From contig JAJYSV010000008.1 in assembly GCA_021793405.1 (NCBI GenBank), positions 1 through 64,000 of the forward strand: a stretch of DNA of 64,000 nt, given 5' to 3'. The notes under the pieces were generated by a model that ran no database searches, was not told the origin of the DNA, and worked only from the letters and a program-made list of their open reading frames with translations. Both the position numbers and the translations under genes were made by a program. Below are positions 45,032 to 54,111 of the stretch, piece by piece (the first letter of the stretch is position 1; every line of letters starts with the position of its first letter). Source of the stretch: Acidobacteriota bacterium (GTDB lineage: Bacteria > Acidobacteriota > Terriglobia > Terriglobales > Acidobacteriaceae).

Positions 45032-46468
45032 ATGTCAACAATAAAAAGAATGCAAAAGCGCGTACTGAATGTTATGGGCATGGCAGGGCTGTGCGCCCTG
45101 CTCGGTTGCAGTTCCTCCGGCCCAACGGCATCCACAATGTCCTCAGCGACACCCATGGTCGTTACGGTCAGCGATGCGCCGCTCGGCAATATTCTGTCCG
45201 CGAAGGTGACGATTTCCGCTATCGGCCTGAGCACGGGCAGCGGAGGCAGTACTGTCTCTTTGGTGACGCAGCCGGTGACAGTGGAACTCTCCAGTCTTGG
45301 CGCCGTGCAGGAACCCATTGAGATCACCAATCTTGCTTCCGGCACGTATAACTCCGCGACTGTGACCGTGTCGTCGGCGCAGGTCACGTATATCAGCAGT
45401 TCCGGTCAGGTGACGATGGCAACAGCGACCCTGAGCCAGCCCACCGTTACGGTGGCGCTCGCGCCCGCTCTCAATGTAAGCGGCCAGGGTGAGGTCCAGT
45501 TGCGACTTGCATTCAACCTGGCGCAGTCCTTCAGTGTATCTGGCAGTACGGTCACCTTCACGCCGGCCATCAACACGGCGGCAGCGCAGGTCAGCGCGGA
45601 GAACAGTAGCGACCGGGAGGTTGAGGTGAGCGGTCAGGTGATCAGCGTGAGTTCATCCTCCATCACTGTGCAGTCCGGCGATTCAGGAAAGCAGTTCTCC
45701 TTCACTATCGATAGTTCGACCCAATTCCCCAATGGCGTGACGGCGAGTTCGATCAAGACGGGATCGATTGTGCAAGTGCATGGACAGACACAAGCGGACG
45801 GCAGCTTGTTAGCTCTGATGATTACTCCCGAGTCGGCTGAAAATTCCTCTGGTCAGCAGGAAGACGGAGCCAAGGGCATCATCGTCAGCGTGACGAAAAA
45901 TAGCTCTGGAGCGGTCACCGCATTCACGATGGTGCCGCGAGAGTGCTTTGGAACCGCATCGAGCAGCGCATCATTGAGCGTTGCCTTGTCTTCTTCGACA
46001 ACGTACGGAATTCCTGAAGATGCGCAACAGGCCGGAGTGGTTTCGACCGCATTTACGGCTGCCGAAATCTTTCCGGGCCAGTCGGTGGTCGTTACTGGGG
46101 CAGCAGGCAGCTCGGGCACATTGAATGCGCAGCAGGTGATGCTGGCGGCAGAGAGTATTCCGGGCACGCTGGTGGCTACGCCCCAAGGCAGCAGCCCCGA
46201 CTTCACTTTCGCGCTGACCCTGGCCAGTTCCTCGTTTTTGACCACGTATGACAGCCTTGCGTCGCTCAACGTTTCCACCAGCCAGGCCACGGAGTACGGC
46301 AATGGCTTAAGCGCTTCCTCGTTTGCCGTGCTGGCCGCCGGCGCCAGTGTGGAGACCCATGGATACCTGCTCCAGAACAGCGGTGGGAACTTCGTATTGT
46401 ATGCTTCGAAGATCGCTCAGGTGGAATCCCCGGAATCCCCTGAAAGCGGAAGTGGCGGAGGAAATTAG
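45032..46468 (+). CDS. DUF4382/DUF5666-type lipoprotein
   Basis: 478 residues from ATG 45032 (MSTIKRMQ), which has GGAG nine bases upstream. The signal peptide ends in the lipobox ALLGCSSSG. Residues about 45-190 match the DUF4382 layout (VTVSDAPLGNILSAKVTISAIGL at its start). At least two DUF5666-like OB-type repeats follow (VEVSGQVISVSSSSITVQ ... GSIVQVHGQT; GTLVATPQGSS ... GASVETHGYL). The tail is Glu/Ser/Gly-rich. Such proteins are common in acidobacteria, but their function is unknown; a surface or mineral/metal-interacting role is speculation. A structured operator-like array lies upstream. Confidence 0.8.
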   Translation: MSTIKRMQKRVLNVMGMAGLCALLGCSSSGPTASTMSSATPMVVTVSDAPLGNILSAKVTISAIGLSTGSGGSTVSLVTQPVTVELSSLGAVQEPIEITNLASGTYNSATVTVSSAQVTYISSSGQVTMATATLSQPTVTVALAPALNVSGQGEVQLRLAFNLAQSFSVSGSTVTFTPAINTAAAQVSAENSSDREVEVSGQVISVSSSSITVQSGDSGKQFSFTIDSSTQFPNGVTASSIKTGSIVQVHGQTQADGSLLALMITPESAENSSGQQEDGAKGIIVSVTKNSSGAVTAFTMVPRECFGTASSSASLSVALSSSTTYGIPEDAQQAGVVSTAFTAAEIFPGQSVVVTGAAGSSGTLNAQQVMLAAESIPGTLVATPQGSSPDFTFALTLASSSFLTTYDSLASLNVSTSQATEYGNGLSASSFAVLAAGASVETHGYLLQNSGGNFVLYASKIAQVESPESPESGSGGGN

Positions 46469-46505
46469 AGAGGATTTAAAGTTTGGACAGTTTTTGTGGC
46501 AGGGA

Positions 46506-46629
46506 GTCATTCTGAACCCCTCGGCTACGCTCAGGGCAGGCTCCGCGCAGCGAAGTGAAGAATCCAGAGGATAAGCGCATAGTGAACTTTTCCATCCCTT
46601 TCTGGATTCTTCGCTGCGCACAGAATGAC
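46506..46629. repeat. Inverted-repeat element (REP/MITE-like)
   Basis: The right arm (46601-46629) is the reverse complement of the two ends of the left arm (46506-46568). GTCATTCTG, then GCGCAGCGAAG and GAATCCAGA are shared, while the left arm carries about 30 extra bases between them. Transcribed, it would fold into a long hairpin between the convergent lipoprotein and AI-2E transporter genes. Similar GTCATTCTG...GAATCC units are dispersed in acidobacterial genomes as I recall; only one copy is in this window. Confidence 0.65.
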
Positions 46630-46701
46630 ATCTCATTTTTGAATGCGGTATCTGTATAGCCGCCATAGGCGCGGGAAATCCACTCCAGTTTTCGGTCGGG
46701 C

Positions 46702-47847
46702 CTAACGGGGCAGCGGGCCGCTGACGCCAATCATGTCGTGGGGGCCAGGACCGCCGGCGGCATGGATGATGTATTCGTCCACGAGGACAGCGACCAGCAC
46801 AGCGGTGGGGACGGCCACCAAAGCTCCGGCGACCCCAGCCAGGCTCACTCCCATCAGCAGGGCGATGAAGACAGCGGTTCCGGCGAGGTCGACTCGTGCA
46901 TGCATGATGCGCGGAGTCAGGAAGCCATTTTCAATCTGCACGTAGATCAGCTCAAAAATAAGGACTCCCAGCACTTTTTCCCAGGAATCGCCGGCCGCGA
47001 CCAGCATGGCAATCGAGGTACTGACCAGGGCCCCGACAACCGGAATGATGTTGAAAGCGCCCATGAGCACGGCCAGTGCAAACGCATACCGCAAATGGAG
47101 GGCTCCAAACACAATGGCGCTCAAAACCCCCAGGATTAGCATCAGGGCCAACTGCCCGAGCAGCCATCCTCCCATCCGTTGGGCTGCCTGGCGAAGGGTT
47201 TCGTCGAGACGCGTGCGGCGTGCTTCCGGAATCAGGGACAGGAACCAGTGATAGACATGCTCGCCTTCCGCCAGGAAGTAGATGGTAAGAACAATCCCGG
47301 TAATAATTTCGAAAAATTTGGCAGCCCAGTCACTGACAGAAGAGATAAATGTGCCCGCATGCTGGGTCACATCCTGTTTCAGCTTGACTTCAATGACGTC
47401 CACATTCATGTCACGGATGACTGGCAGTGCTTCCATTCTTTTCAGAAATGCGGGCGTGTGGCCGGGGAATGTTTTTACAAAGCTTGTGACCTCCCGCACG
47501 AGAGGCGGCAAGGTGAGAGCCAAAAAGAAGGTGATGGACCCGATCGTGGCGACCATGATAATCAGGATGGCAATGCCATGGCTGGGGTGCCATTTTCCGA
47601 TACGGAGCCGCTGGACCCCGCGCACGACCCGCATGAGAACGACGGCGGCGAGGGCACTGACGTACAGCAGGGTCAGCACGTCGCGCAACAGCCATGCCAC
47701 ATACAAGCCGATGCCGATGGCAAACGCAAATAGAATATCGCCGCGTGTCGTTCGACGCGTTCGTGGAACCACAGGCGGCGGTAACTCTCCAATCATCCAG
47801 CGTTCACTCTCTTCACTCGCCTGTCGGCTGGTCGTTATTGCCAGCAT
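46702..47847 (-). CDS. AI-2E family membrane transporter
   Basis: 381 residues with about eight helices. The typical order of the PerM/TqsA/YdgG family is seen: two N-terminal helices with a short loop, then a helix pair around the GIAILIIMVATIGSITFFLAL segment, a large extracytoplasmic helical region (about 130-210), and the C-terminal bundle. The latter contains FALAVLMGAFNIIPVVGALVS and VQIENGFLTPRIM, the conserved family signature. Members export varied small molecules or act as Na/H antiporters; AI-2 export is only one case. It is the last gene in a minus-strand series starting with the ThiF-like gene. Confidence 0.9.
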   Translation of the reverse strand: MLAITTSRQASEESERWMIGELPPPVVPRTRRTTRGDILFAFAIGIGLYVAWLLRDVLTLLYVSALAAVVLMRVVRGVQRLRIGKWHPSHGIAILIIMVATIGSITFFLALTLPPLVREVTSFVKTFPGHTPAFLKRMEALPVIRDMNVDVIEVKLKQDVTQHAGTFISSVSDWAAKFFEIITGIVLTIYFLAEGEHVYHWFLSLIPEARRTRLDETLRQAAQRMGGWLLGQLALMLILGVLSAIVFGALHLRYAFALAVLMGAFNIIPVVGALVSTSIAMLVAAGDSWEKVLGVLIFELIYVQIENGFLTPRIMHARVDLAGTAVFIALLMGVSLAGVAGALVAVPTAVLVAVLVDEYIIHAAGGPGPHDMIGVSGPLPR

Positions 47848-47869
47848 GGGTTGGTACAGCCGGAATGCA

Positions 47870-48457
47870 TCAGGCGCTCTCCGTGCATTCTATCCAAGGG
47901 GTCTGTTTCCACTGCAGTAAGATCGCATCGACGATTTCCTCCGGACTTCGCCCGCTAGTGTGGAGCGTCCAATGCGCAGATTCATAAAGCGGCTGTCTGC
48001 GCAGAAATCGCTGTGCAAGTTCTGCTCGTCTTTCCATCACTGGACGCCGTACCGCTTTGTTTTCCATCTGCTGCTGCTCGCATCGCGTCATCAGCACATC
48101 CAGAGGCGCTTCCAAATACAACAGTAATGTCTCGCGATCTTCCTGGAGCAACTGCCGGTTCGCGTCGGTTTCGATAGCGCCTCCGCCCAGCGCCAGGACG
48201 ATTCGCTCATGTTGCAGGGTCTGGGCCAGTGCGGCGCGTTCCAATTCGCGAAAACTGCTTTCGCCGATCGACGCAAAGATGTCCGCGATACTCTTTTGTT
48301 CGGCGCGAACAATCTCTTCATCCAGGTCGACGAAGATCCAGCCCAGCCGACGCGCCAGCAGGGCTCCCAGGGTGCTTTTGCCCGCACCCATAAAGCCGGT
48401 GAGGGCGATGCGCTTGGGCAGGAGGAGGCCGTCACGAGTTGGACTCGAAATCGTCAG
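47870..48457 (-). CDS. aroK: Shikimate kinase, probable CTG start
   Basis: The recognisable kinase needs the strand KRIALTGF before the Walker A motif MGAGKST. The first ATG (48391) lies inside that motif, and no ATG, GTG or TTG occurs in frame between it and the stop at 48488-48490. A CTG at 48457 lies seven bases after GGAGG and yields a 195-residue protein of normal size. Other features are complete: VDLDEEI (shikimate-binding DxD), FRELE, ALGGGA, and the lid RRPVMERR. The enzyme phosphorylates shikimate in aromatic amino acid synthesis; a prephenate dehydratase gene starts at the end of this window. Start assignment is inference. Confidence 0.85.
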   Translation of the reverse strand: MTISSPTRDGLLLPKRIALTGFMGAGKSTLGALLARRLGWIFVDLDEEIVRAEQKSIADIFASIGESSFRELERAALAQTLQHERIVLALGGGAIETDANRQLLQEDRETLLLYLEAPLDVLMTRCEQQQMENKAVRRPVMERRAELAQRFLRRQPLYESAHWTLHTSGRSPEEIVDAILLQWKQTPWIECTESA

Positions 48458-48462
48458 GAGAG

Positions 48463-48469
48463 CCCCTCC
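48463..48469 (-). promoter_or_regulatory. Ribosome-binding site supporting the CTG start of aroK
   Basis: GGAGGGG on the minus strand lies a normal distance upstream of the in-frame CTG at 48457. It is the reason for placing the aroK start there. Confidence 0.45.
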
Positions 48470-48538
48470 AGCGGCCTTTGCTGGATTTTAAATGAGATAC
48501 GACTGCGTGGCGGACAAGTTTTCGTATCTCGACCTCGG

Positions 48539-48802
48539 TCAGGAGCTCTTATCGTCATCTTTCTGCTGGCGGGTAAGCGCGTTGTGAATGTTTTCCCAAA
48601 CCACGGGGCTGGGGTCGTGGATGGGAAGCAGCAATTTCGCTTGGTCGGCGATATATTCCAGATCGCGCACCAGCGAGGAACAATTCTGGCATGACTGCAC
48701 GTGCCGATGCACGAGAAGGTCCTGGCCTGAATCGAAGAACTCCGGCAATTGACGCTGGAATTCTTCGCAGTCTTTGGGCGTTCGACCGCTGTTGGATGTC
48801 AT
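48539..48802 (-). CDS. Zinc-finger anti-sigma factor
   Basis: An 87-residue protein; its ATG overlaps the sigma-factor stop by four bases, which fixes the start and indicates coupled translation. The core [11 protein letters not shown] contains the H-x-x-x-C-x-x-C zinc-binding motif of ZAS-type anti-sigma domains. There is no transmembrane helix, so it is a soluble regulator rather than a membrane sensor. It should bind and inhibit the adjacent ECF sigma factor, releasing it upon redox or other cytoplasmic stress. Confidence 0.85.
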   Translation of the reverse strand: MTSNSGRTPKDCEEFQRQLPEFFDSGQDLLVHRHVQSCQNCSSLVRDLEYIADQAKLLLPIHDPSPVVWENIHNALTRQQKDDDKSS

Positions 48803-49530
48803 GCCTCTCCCTTCCCGATCGCTTTTTGACGAAGCAGACTGCGCAGACGCATGCGTGCCTTGTGCAATTGAGATTTGCTGTTGCCGATGGAGCATTGCAA
48901 CATGGCCGCGATCTCGTTGTGCTCGTAGCCTTCCACATCGTGCAGAACAAATACCAGTCGATAGCCCGGCGGCAATTCTTCCACGGCTCGTTCCAAAGTA
49001 ACACGATCGATAGAGCCGGAGAGGGTGAGGTCGCGGGTACCAAAGTCCTTGCGGGGACCGTCGTCCTGGGCTGGTTCGAGCGTTTCCTCCAGTGAGACCA
49101 GAGGCAGGCCTTTCTTCCGCAGATGCATCAGCACAACGTTGACGGCCATTCTGTGCAGCCAGGTGGAAAACGCGGAATCGCCACGAAATGTTCCAATCTT
49201 GCGGTGGAGCTGCAAGAATGCTTCCTGCGTCAGGTCCTCCGCCTCGGCGACATTGCCCAGCATGCGCAGACAGAGCGAGTACACGCGGCGTTTGTGCATG
49301 TTGTAGAGAATTTCAAAGGACGCGCCGTCGCCCTGCTGAGCCTGAGCAATCGCGGCCAACTCTCCAGCGATGGGAGGGTTGCGACGCTGTTGCTGCTGCA
49401 CCGGCCTGGCTTCGGGGGTGAGTGGCTGAGCGGGAGTCGGGGAGGTCTTGTCGGCAGTTCGCAGCGTGTTTTTCATCGTGGAGTCGATATGCGTTCCGCC
49501 CTTTCCTGGGAGTATTTTGGCATCATCCAT
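48799..49530 (-). CDS. ECF-type RNA polymerase sigma factor
   Basis: 243 residues; an internal ATG at 49476 would shorten the unstructured N-terminus. Region 2 is seen as [20 protein letters not shown] with [25 protein letters not shown] and [20 protein letters not shown]. Region 4 is seen as [26 protein letters not shown] with a helix-turn-helix [17 protein letters not shown]. This is an RpoE-like group IV sigma factor. It is paired with the zinc-finger anti-sigma gene by a four-base overlap. The target promoters are not known. Confidence 0.93.
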   Translation of the reverse strand: MDDAKILPGKGGTHIDSTMKNTLRTADKTSPTPAQPLTPEARPVQQQQRRNPPIAGELAAIAQAQQGDGASFEILYNMHKRRVYSLCLRMLGNVAEAEDLTQEAFLQLHRKIGTFRGDSAFSTWLHRMAVNVVLMHLRKKGLPLVSLEETLEPAQDDGPRKDFGTRDLTLSGSIDRVTLERAVEELPPGYRLVFVLHDVEGYEHNEIAAMLQCSIGNSKSQLHKARMRLRSLLRQKAIGKGEA

Positions 49531-49598
49531 GTGTCTTTTAGCGGCTGCTCAGTGGCTTAGAAGGCATTGTTCCGGTGGGAGTTGCCCGCGTTAATTTT

Positions 49599-50654
49599 TC
49601 AACTTCCTATAAAGCGCGAGTACAAGCCGCGCGCCAATCCGACGTCAGTAGTGCCTTGCACAATGGCGCGACCATCTCTGAAAATGGTGATCCTGTGTTC
49701 GCCGCGATCGAATCGGAGTAGCATCTCGTTGCGTCGGACGGTTCCGTGCGCCTGCAGCTTGCGCTCCAGCTCTGCGAAATCGATGGGCCGATGATGTTCA
49801 TGGATCTGGACCGAGTTTCTGCCGCACAAGGTGATTTGCGGACGGCCCACGCCGGCCAGATGCGGAAATTGGCGCTGGCCACATACGGTGCAGTGCGCGC
49901 GCGGACGGGAGGCGTCAATTTGAGAGATTTCGTTGCTCCAGACATCGCACGAAAAAAGGGTGCGCCGCATTCGATCGTGCGCGCCGACGATCCACTTGAT
50001 CGCCTCGACCGCCTCCATCGATGCGGCCAGGTTCACTGCGGGATTCAAAATGCCGCTGGTGTCGCAGGTTTCGACCAATCCAGTCGGAGGTTCTGGAAAG
50101 ATGCAGGCCAGGCAGGCGGTCTTGCCTGGCACGATGTTCATGGTGACGGCGTAGGAACCGATGGCTCCGGCATAGATCCACGGCTTATTCTGTTCGACCG
50201 CATAGTCGTTCAGCAGGTAGCGGGTTTCAAAATTGTCAGTTGCATCCAGCACCAGTTGAGCATGCGCGAAGATCGCGTGGATGTTGCCGGGAATCAGGTC
50301 CGCGACATGCGCATGAACATGGGTCTGGCTGTTGAAGCGCGCAATTCTGCGTCGAGCCGCTTCCGCCTTGGGCAGTCCTTCGGCAGCATCTTCTTCCTCG
50401 AACAGCACTTGACGCTGCAGATTGCTCCATTCTACGTAATCGCGATCGATCAGAGTCAGGGTGCCCACTCCGGCGCGCGCGAGGAGGCCAGCGACGGCTG
50501 CCCCGGTCGCGCCACAACCCACGATAGCGACGTGCGCAGCGAACAGTTTTTGCTGACCATGGTCCCCAATCCCAGGAAAAAGAACTTGCCGGGAATAGCG
50601 ATCCTGCGAGGAGAAGGCGGGTGAGGGAAAGTCCGCATTGGGAGCCAGAGTCAT
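49599..50654 (-). CDS. ThiF/MoeB/HesA-family adenylyltransferase
   Basis: 351 residues. The N-terminal RYSRQVLFPGIGDHGQ and Rossmann motif VAIVGCGATGAAVAGLLARAG, then LIDRDYVEWSNLQRQVL and the DATDNFETR segment, define E1-like enzymes that adenylate a C-terminal glycine of a sulfur-carrier protein. Two CxxC pairs (CLAC and CTVC) should hold zinc, and VETCDTSGIL supplies the conserved Cys. A C-terminal extension (HRITIFRDGRAIVQGTTDVGLARGLYSRFIG in parts) matches that of many soil-bacterial members. No carrier protein gene (moaD, thiS) is adjacent, so the partner is unknown. Confidence 0.9.
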   Translation of the reverse strand: MTLAPNADFPSPAFSSQDRYSRQVLFPGIGDHGQQKLFAAHVAIVGCGATGAAVAGLLARAGVGTLTLIDRDYVEWSNLQRQVLFEEEDAAEGLPKAEAARRRIARFNSQTHVHAHVADLIPGNIHAIFAHAQLVLDATDNFETRYLLNDYAVEQNKPWIYAGAIGSYAVTMNIVPGKTACLACIFPEPPTGLVETCDTSGILNPAVNLAASMEAVEAIKWIVGAHDRMRRTLFSCDVWSNEISQIDASRPRAHCTVCGQRQFPHLAGVGRPQITLCGRNSVQIHEHHRPIDFAELERKLQAHGTVRRNEMLLRFDRGEHRITIFRDGRAIVQGTTDVGLARGLYSRFIGS

Positions 50655-50922
50655 ACATTCCCAGTATATGGAATGGGCGACGCAGTGCCTCTTCGGCGAC
50701 AGTCGATGAAAAAATTAGTCCTTTCGCATCGCAGGCAAGACGCGCGACAGGCAGGTTGAGTATGCTAGCCACAGGCAAATGGAGCCTCCCATCAACTGTG
50801 CGCCAAGGCAACTTCGGTTCATAGACGATTCGCGGGAACGGAACCATTCGCACCAACTCGCTGTCGCAACAACGATTCAGGGGTGCAACGGTCTCTAGCT
50901 GGCCGTTCATGAGCATATTTCT

Positions 50923-53900
50923 TTGCAGAAAAGTTACGTTCACAGTGGATTTGCGAGCCTCCAGCAGGCGGCGAGGATGGGGCTTTGCGCTGCGGGAATT
51001 TTTTTGTCGACGGCGACGTTTGCGGCCGTTTCCAGCGGCGCTCAGCAAGCGGCCAGCGCATCTCGCGCGGCCGAGCCCCAGGCGGCTTCTCCGGCAAGCC
51101 CGTCTCCAGCTGTCCTGCGCTACCGCGATCTGAAAGACTGGTACGGTTTGACGGTGCGGAGCATTCGCTTTGAAGGCGTTTCCGAGCAGGACCTAAACGG
51201 TCTGCGCGAGAAACTCGCACTGAAACCCGGAGACAAGTTACGTCCGCAAGACATCCAAAGCAGCTTACATGCTCTGTTTGCCTCCGGTCTCTATCGCAAC
51301 ATTGTCGCGCGGGGGATTCGAATCGATGGCCAGGTCACGGTCATTTTTTGTGGAGTTCCGCAGCTGTTTCTGCGGAGACTGTACATACGCGGGATGAAGC
51401 AGGAGACGCTGGCGGCGCAAATTCAGCGCGCCACGCGCCTGGAACTGGGCGAGCCTTTCACGGCGTCGGAACTGGACCAGGCCACCGTGCAATTGAAGCA
51501 GGCGCTGGTGCGCAATGGTTTCAACGAACCCACGGTGGAGGAGAAGACGATCCCTGCCGGCAGCAACCATTTGGTGGACGTCATTTATACGGTCAAGACG
51601 GGCAAGCAAGCGAAGATTGGTTCCGTCGTAATCACAGGCGATACGGACATGACGATGGCTAAATTTCGCAAGGTCGCCAAGCTGAAGCAGGGATCCGCGG
51701 TCACAGTGAATACCGTACCGAGGGCCCTGACACGATTGCGGAAACAGTATCAGAAGCAAGACCGGTTGGAGGCTACTGTTCGGGCCGGCCCGCAGACATT
51801 CAACCCTGCGACGGGCGAGGTGGCATATCAGTTTGAGGTCAAGGGTGGCCCAGTGGTGCGGATCAGCGCCGTCGGCGCGAAGATTTCCAAGCGCGATTTA
51901 AAGCGTCTGATACCCGTCTACGAAGAGGGGGCCGTCGATCCGGATCTGCTGGACGAAGGAGACGAGAATCTTCGCAATCATTTCCAGAAGCAGGGTTATT
52001 TCGATGTGCGCGTGACGCACGTGGTAGAGCATCCGGAGCCCAACGAAGAGCGGATCGTATATCGGGTCCATCCAGGCTCTCCGCATAAAGTTGTGTCAGT
52101 CACGGTCACAGGCAATCGCTATTTCGACCAGGACATCGTGAAAGAGCGACTGAGCGTGCAGGCCGCCGATCACGTCCATTCACACGGAATTTTCAGCGAG
52201 GTATTACTGTCACAGGACGTGGATGCCATTCAAGCTCTTTACAAGAGCAACGGGTTCGGCAATGTCAGCGTGACTGCCAACGTGAAGGACTCGGACAAAG
52301 AGCCTGGAGCCCCGAATGGCAAGGTGGCTGCCATCCGCGTCACGTATGAAATTCACGAAGGTGCGCAGCAGAAAATTGGACATATTCAACTTACCGGCGT
52401 AAGGCAGGTTCCATATGGCACACTGCTGACGCAAATGAACACGCGGCCCGGCGAACCGTATTCGCTGGCGACATTGGGCGGGGATCGGCTGCAACTCTAC
52501 GACTACTACTACCGGCATGGATTTTCCCAGGTAGAACTGACGTTTGAGCAGCATCCGGAACAGGACGATCCTAATTTGATTGATATCGATGTACGGATCG
52601 ACGAAGGCAATCCTTTTTACGTCCACCAGGTCTTGATCAGCGGAGTGCATTACACCAAACCGCAGGTCGTGCAACGAGAGTTGCAGATTCATCCGGGCGA
52701 TCCGCTCAATCGCAATGCCATTCTGGATACGCAGAAGCAGCTTTACAACCTGGCGCTATTCAATGAAGTCGCTACGGGCATTGTGAACCAGCGCGGAACC
52801 GAGCCGCAGAAAGACGTCCTGGTGAACGTGACCGAAGCGCATCGCTGGAACTATGACTATGGTTTTGGTTTTGAAGTCCAGACGGGCAATCCGCAAACCA
52901 ATTGCCCTACGGCCGCATCGCTGATCGACCTGGGGGTACCCAATCCGTCGGCGTTTGTATGTAGCCCGAACGGAAAGTTTGGCGTGAGCCCGCGTATTTC
53001 CTTCGACGTGAGCCGCATCAACCTGGGGGGCAGAAACCGGACCATCAGCTTGCAGACGGCGTACGGCACGCTGGAACAGCAAGCGATCATGACCTACGAC
53101 GTACCGAAATTTTACGATCACAAAACGTTCGATTTTTCCATCTCCGGCGGTTATATCAGCAACCAGAATGTGACGACCTATCAAGCCTCGACCCTGAGCG
53201 GTTCCGTGGTCTTTACCGAGCGGCCCAACAGGGCCAATACGCTGATCTATTCCATGACGTACCGGTACGTCTATGTCAATCCCAGTAGCCTGCAAGTCAG
53301 CGCGGCGTTGATCCCGCTGCTGTCGCAGCCGACGCGCGTCAGCGGTCCGGGCATCACCTGGGTGCATGACACGCGCGACAATCCATTGAATGCCGCCAGC
53401 GGCTGGTATCTTTCCGCGCAGCAATTCTTCGCATGGGAAGGATTTGCGTCGCAGGCAAACTTCAATCGAATCGACATTCAGGAATCGAATTATCACCGAT
53501 TGAACAAGCGCGGCTGGATTCTGGCACGCAGCACGCGTGTTGCGTTTGAAAACACCTACGGCTCTCCTAAATATAACTTGATCCCGCTGCCGGAACGCCT
53601 GTACGCCGGAGGCGCGACTTCGCATCGAGGATTCTCAGTGAATTCCGCGGGTCCGCGCGATCTGCAAACCGGTTATCCAGTGGGCGGTTCCGGAGGGTTT
53701 GTGAACAGCACCGAGCTGCGCATTCCGCCCGTACCGTTGCCATTGATTGGGGACAATCTGGGGTTCGCCGTATTCGAAGATATGGGCAACGTGTACGAAA
53801 ATGCGTCGGGCATTTTTCCATCGCTCTTGCGGTTCTATCAGCCCAACGTAAAGACCTGCTACAACCTGACCGGTCCAGAGGGGACCTGCAACTTCAACTA

Positions 53901-54111
53901 CGATTCGCAGGCCGTAGGCTTGGGGTTGCGCTATAAGACACCTGTAGGTCCGATCCGTCTGGATTTCAGCTATAACATGAATCCAACGGTATACCCGGTG
54001 GTCAGCGATCCGAAACTGTTGCCGGCGATTCTCGACTACAACGGCCAACCGCCGTATGTCGGCAACTCCGGCCACTTCAACTTTTTCTTCAGCATTGGAC
54101 AATCGTTTTGA
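50923..54111 (+). CDS. Omp85-family outer-membrane assembly protein with seven POTRA-like repeats
   Basis: 1,062 residues from a TTG start; ATG 50977 is an alternative that keeps the signal peptide (MGLCAAGIFLSTATFAA). I count seven POTRA-like repeats at about residues 73-147, 148-230, 231-311, 312-388, 389-483, 484-565 and 566-642. Each has the pattern strand-helix-helix-strand-strand with G-V/G-N at the start and a late G-Y/F. The C-terminal 420 residues form the barrel, with SHRGF near 893-897 (the conserved RGF/VRGY lock) and GLGLRYKTPVGPIRLDFSY near the end. The stop overlaps the next gene by four bases. It is either the main BamA or a TamA equivalent. Confidence 0.9.
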   Translation: MQKSYVHSGFASLQQAARMGLCAAGIFLSTATFAAVSSGAQQAASASRAAEPQAASPASPSPAVLRYRDLKDWYGLTVRSIRFEGVSEQDLNGLREKLALKPGDKLRPQDIQSSLHALFASGLYRNIVARGIRIDGQVTVIFCGVPQLFLRRLYIRGMKQETLAAQIQRATRLELGEPFTASELDQATVQLKQALVRNGFNEPTVEEKTIPAGSNHLVDVIYTVKTGKQAKIGSVVITGDTDMTMAKFRKVAKLKQGSAVTVNTVPRALTRLRKQYQKQDRLEATVRAGPQTFNPATGEVAYQFEVKGGPVVRISAVGAKISKRDLKRLIPVYEEGAVDPDLLDEGDENLRNHFQKQGYFDVRVTHVVEHPEPNEERIVYRVHPGSPHKVVSVTVTGNRYFDQDIVKERLSVQAADHVHSHGIFSEVLLSQDVDAIQALYKSNGFGNVSVTANVKDSDKEPGAPNGKVAAIRVTYEIHEGAQQKIGHIQLTGVRQVPYGTLLTQMNTRPGEPYSLATLGGDRLQLYDYYYRHGFSQVELTFEQHPEQDDPNLIDIDVRIDEGNPFYVHQVLISGVHYTKPQVVQRELQIHPGDPLNRNAILDTQKQLYNLALFNEVATGIVNQRGTEPQKDVLVNVTEAHRWNYDYGFGFEVQTGNPQTNCPTAASLIDLGVPNPSAFVCSPNGKFGVSPRISFDVSRINLGGRNRTISLQTAYGTLEQQAIMTYDVPKFYDHKTFDFSISGGYISNQNVTTYQASTLSGSVVFTERPNRANTLIYSMTYRYVYVNPSSLQVSAALIPLLSQPTRVSGPGITWVHDTRDNPLNAASGWYLSAQQFFAWEGFASQANFNRIDIQESNYHRLNKRGWILARSTRVAFENTYGSPKYNLIPLPERLYAGGATSHRGFSVNSAGPRDLQTGYPVGGSGGFVNSTELRIPPVPLPLIGDNLGFAVFEDMGNVYENASGIFPSLLRFYQPNVKTCYNLTGPEGTCNFNYDSQAVGLGLRYKTPVGPIRLDFSYNMNPTVYPVVSDPKLLPAILDYNGQPPYVGNSGHFNFFFSIGQSF

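Noticed and set aside
48091-48435. 114-codon frame overlapping aroK as a possible separate gene or frameshift
   Set aside because: It is the next reading frame of the same kinase DNA and has no kinase motif of its own; the kinase frame is uninterrupted.
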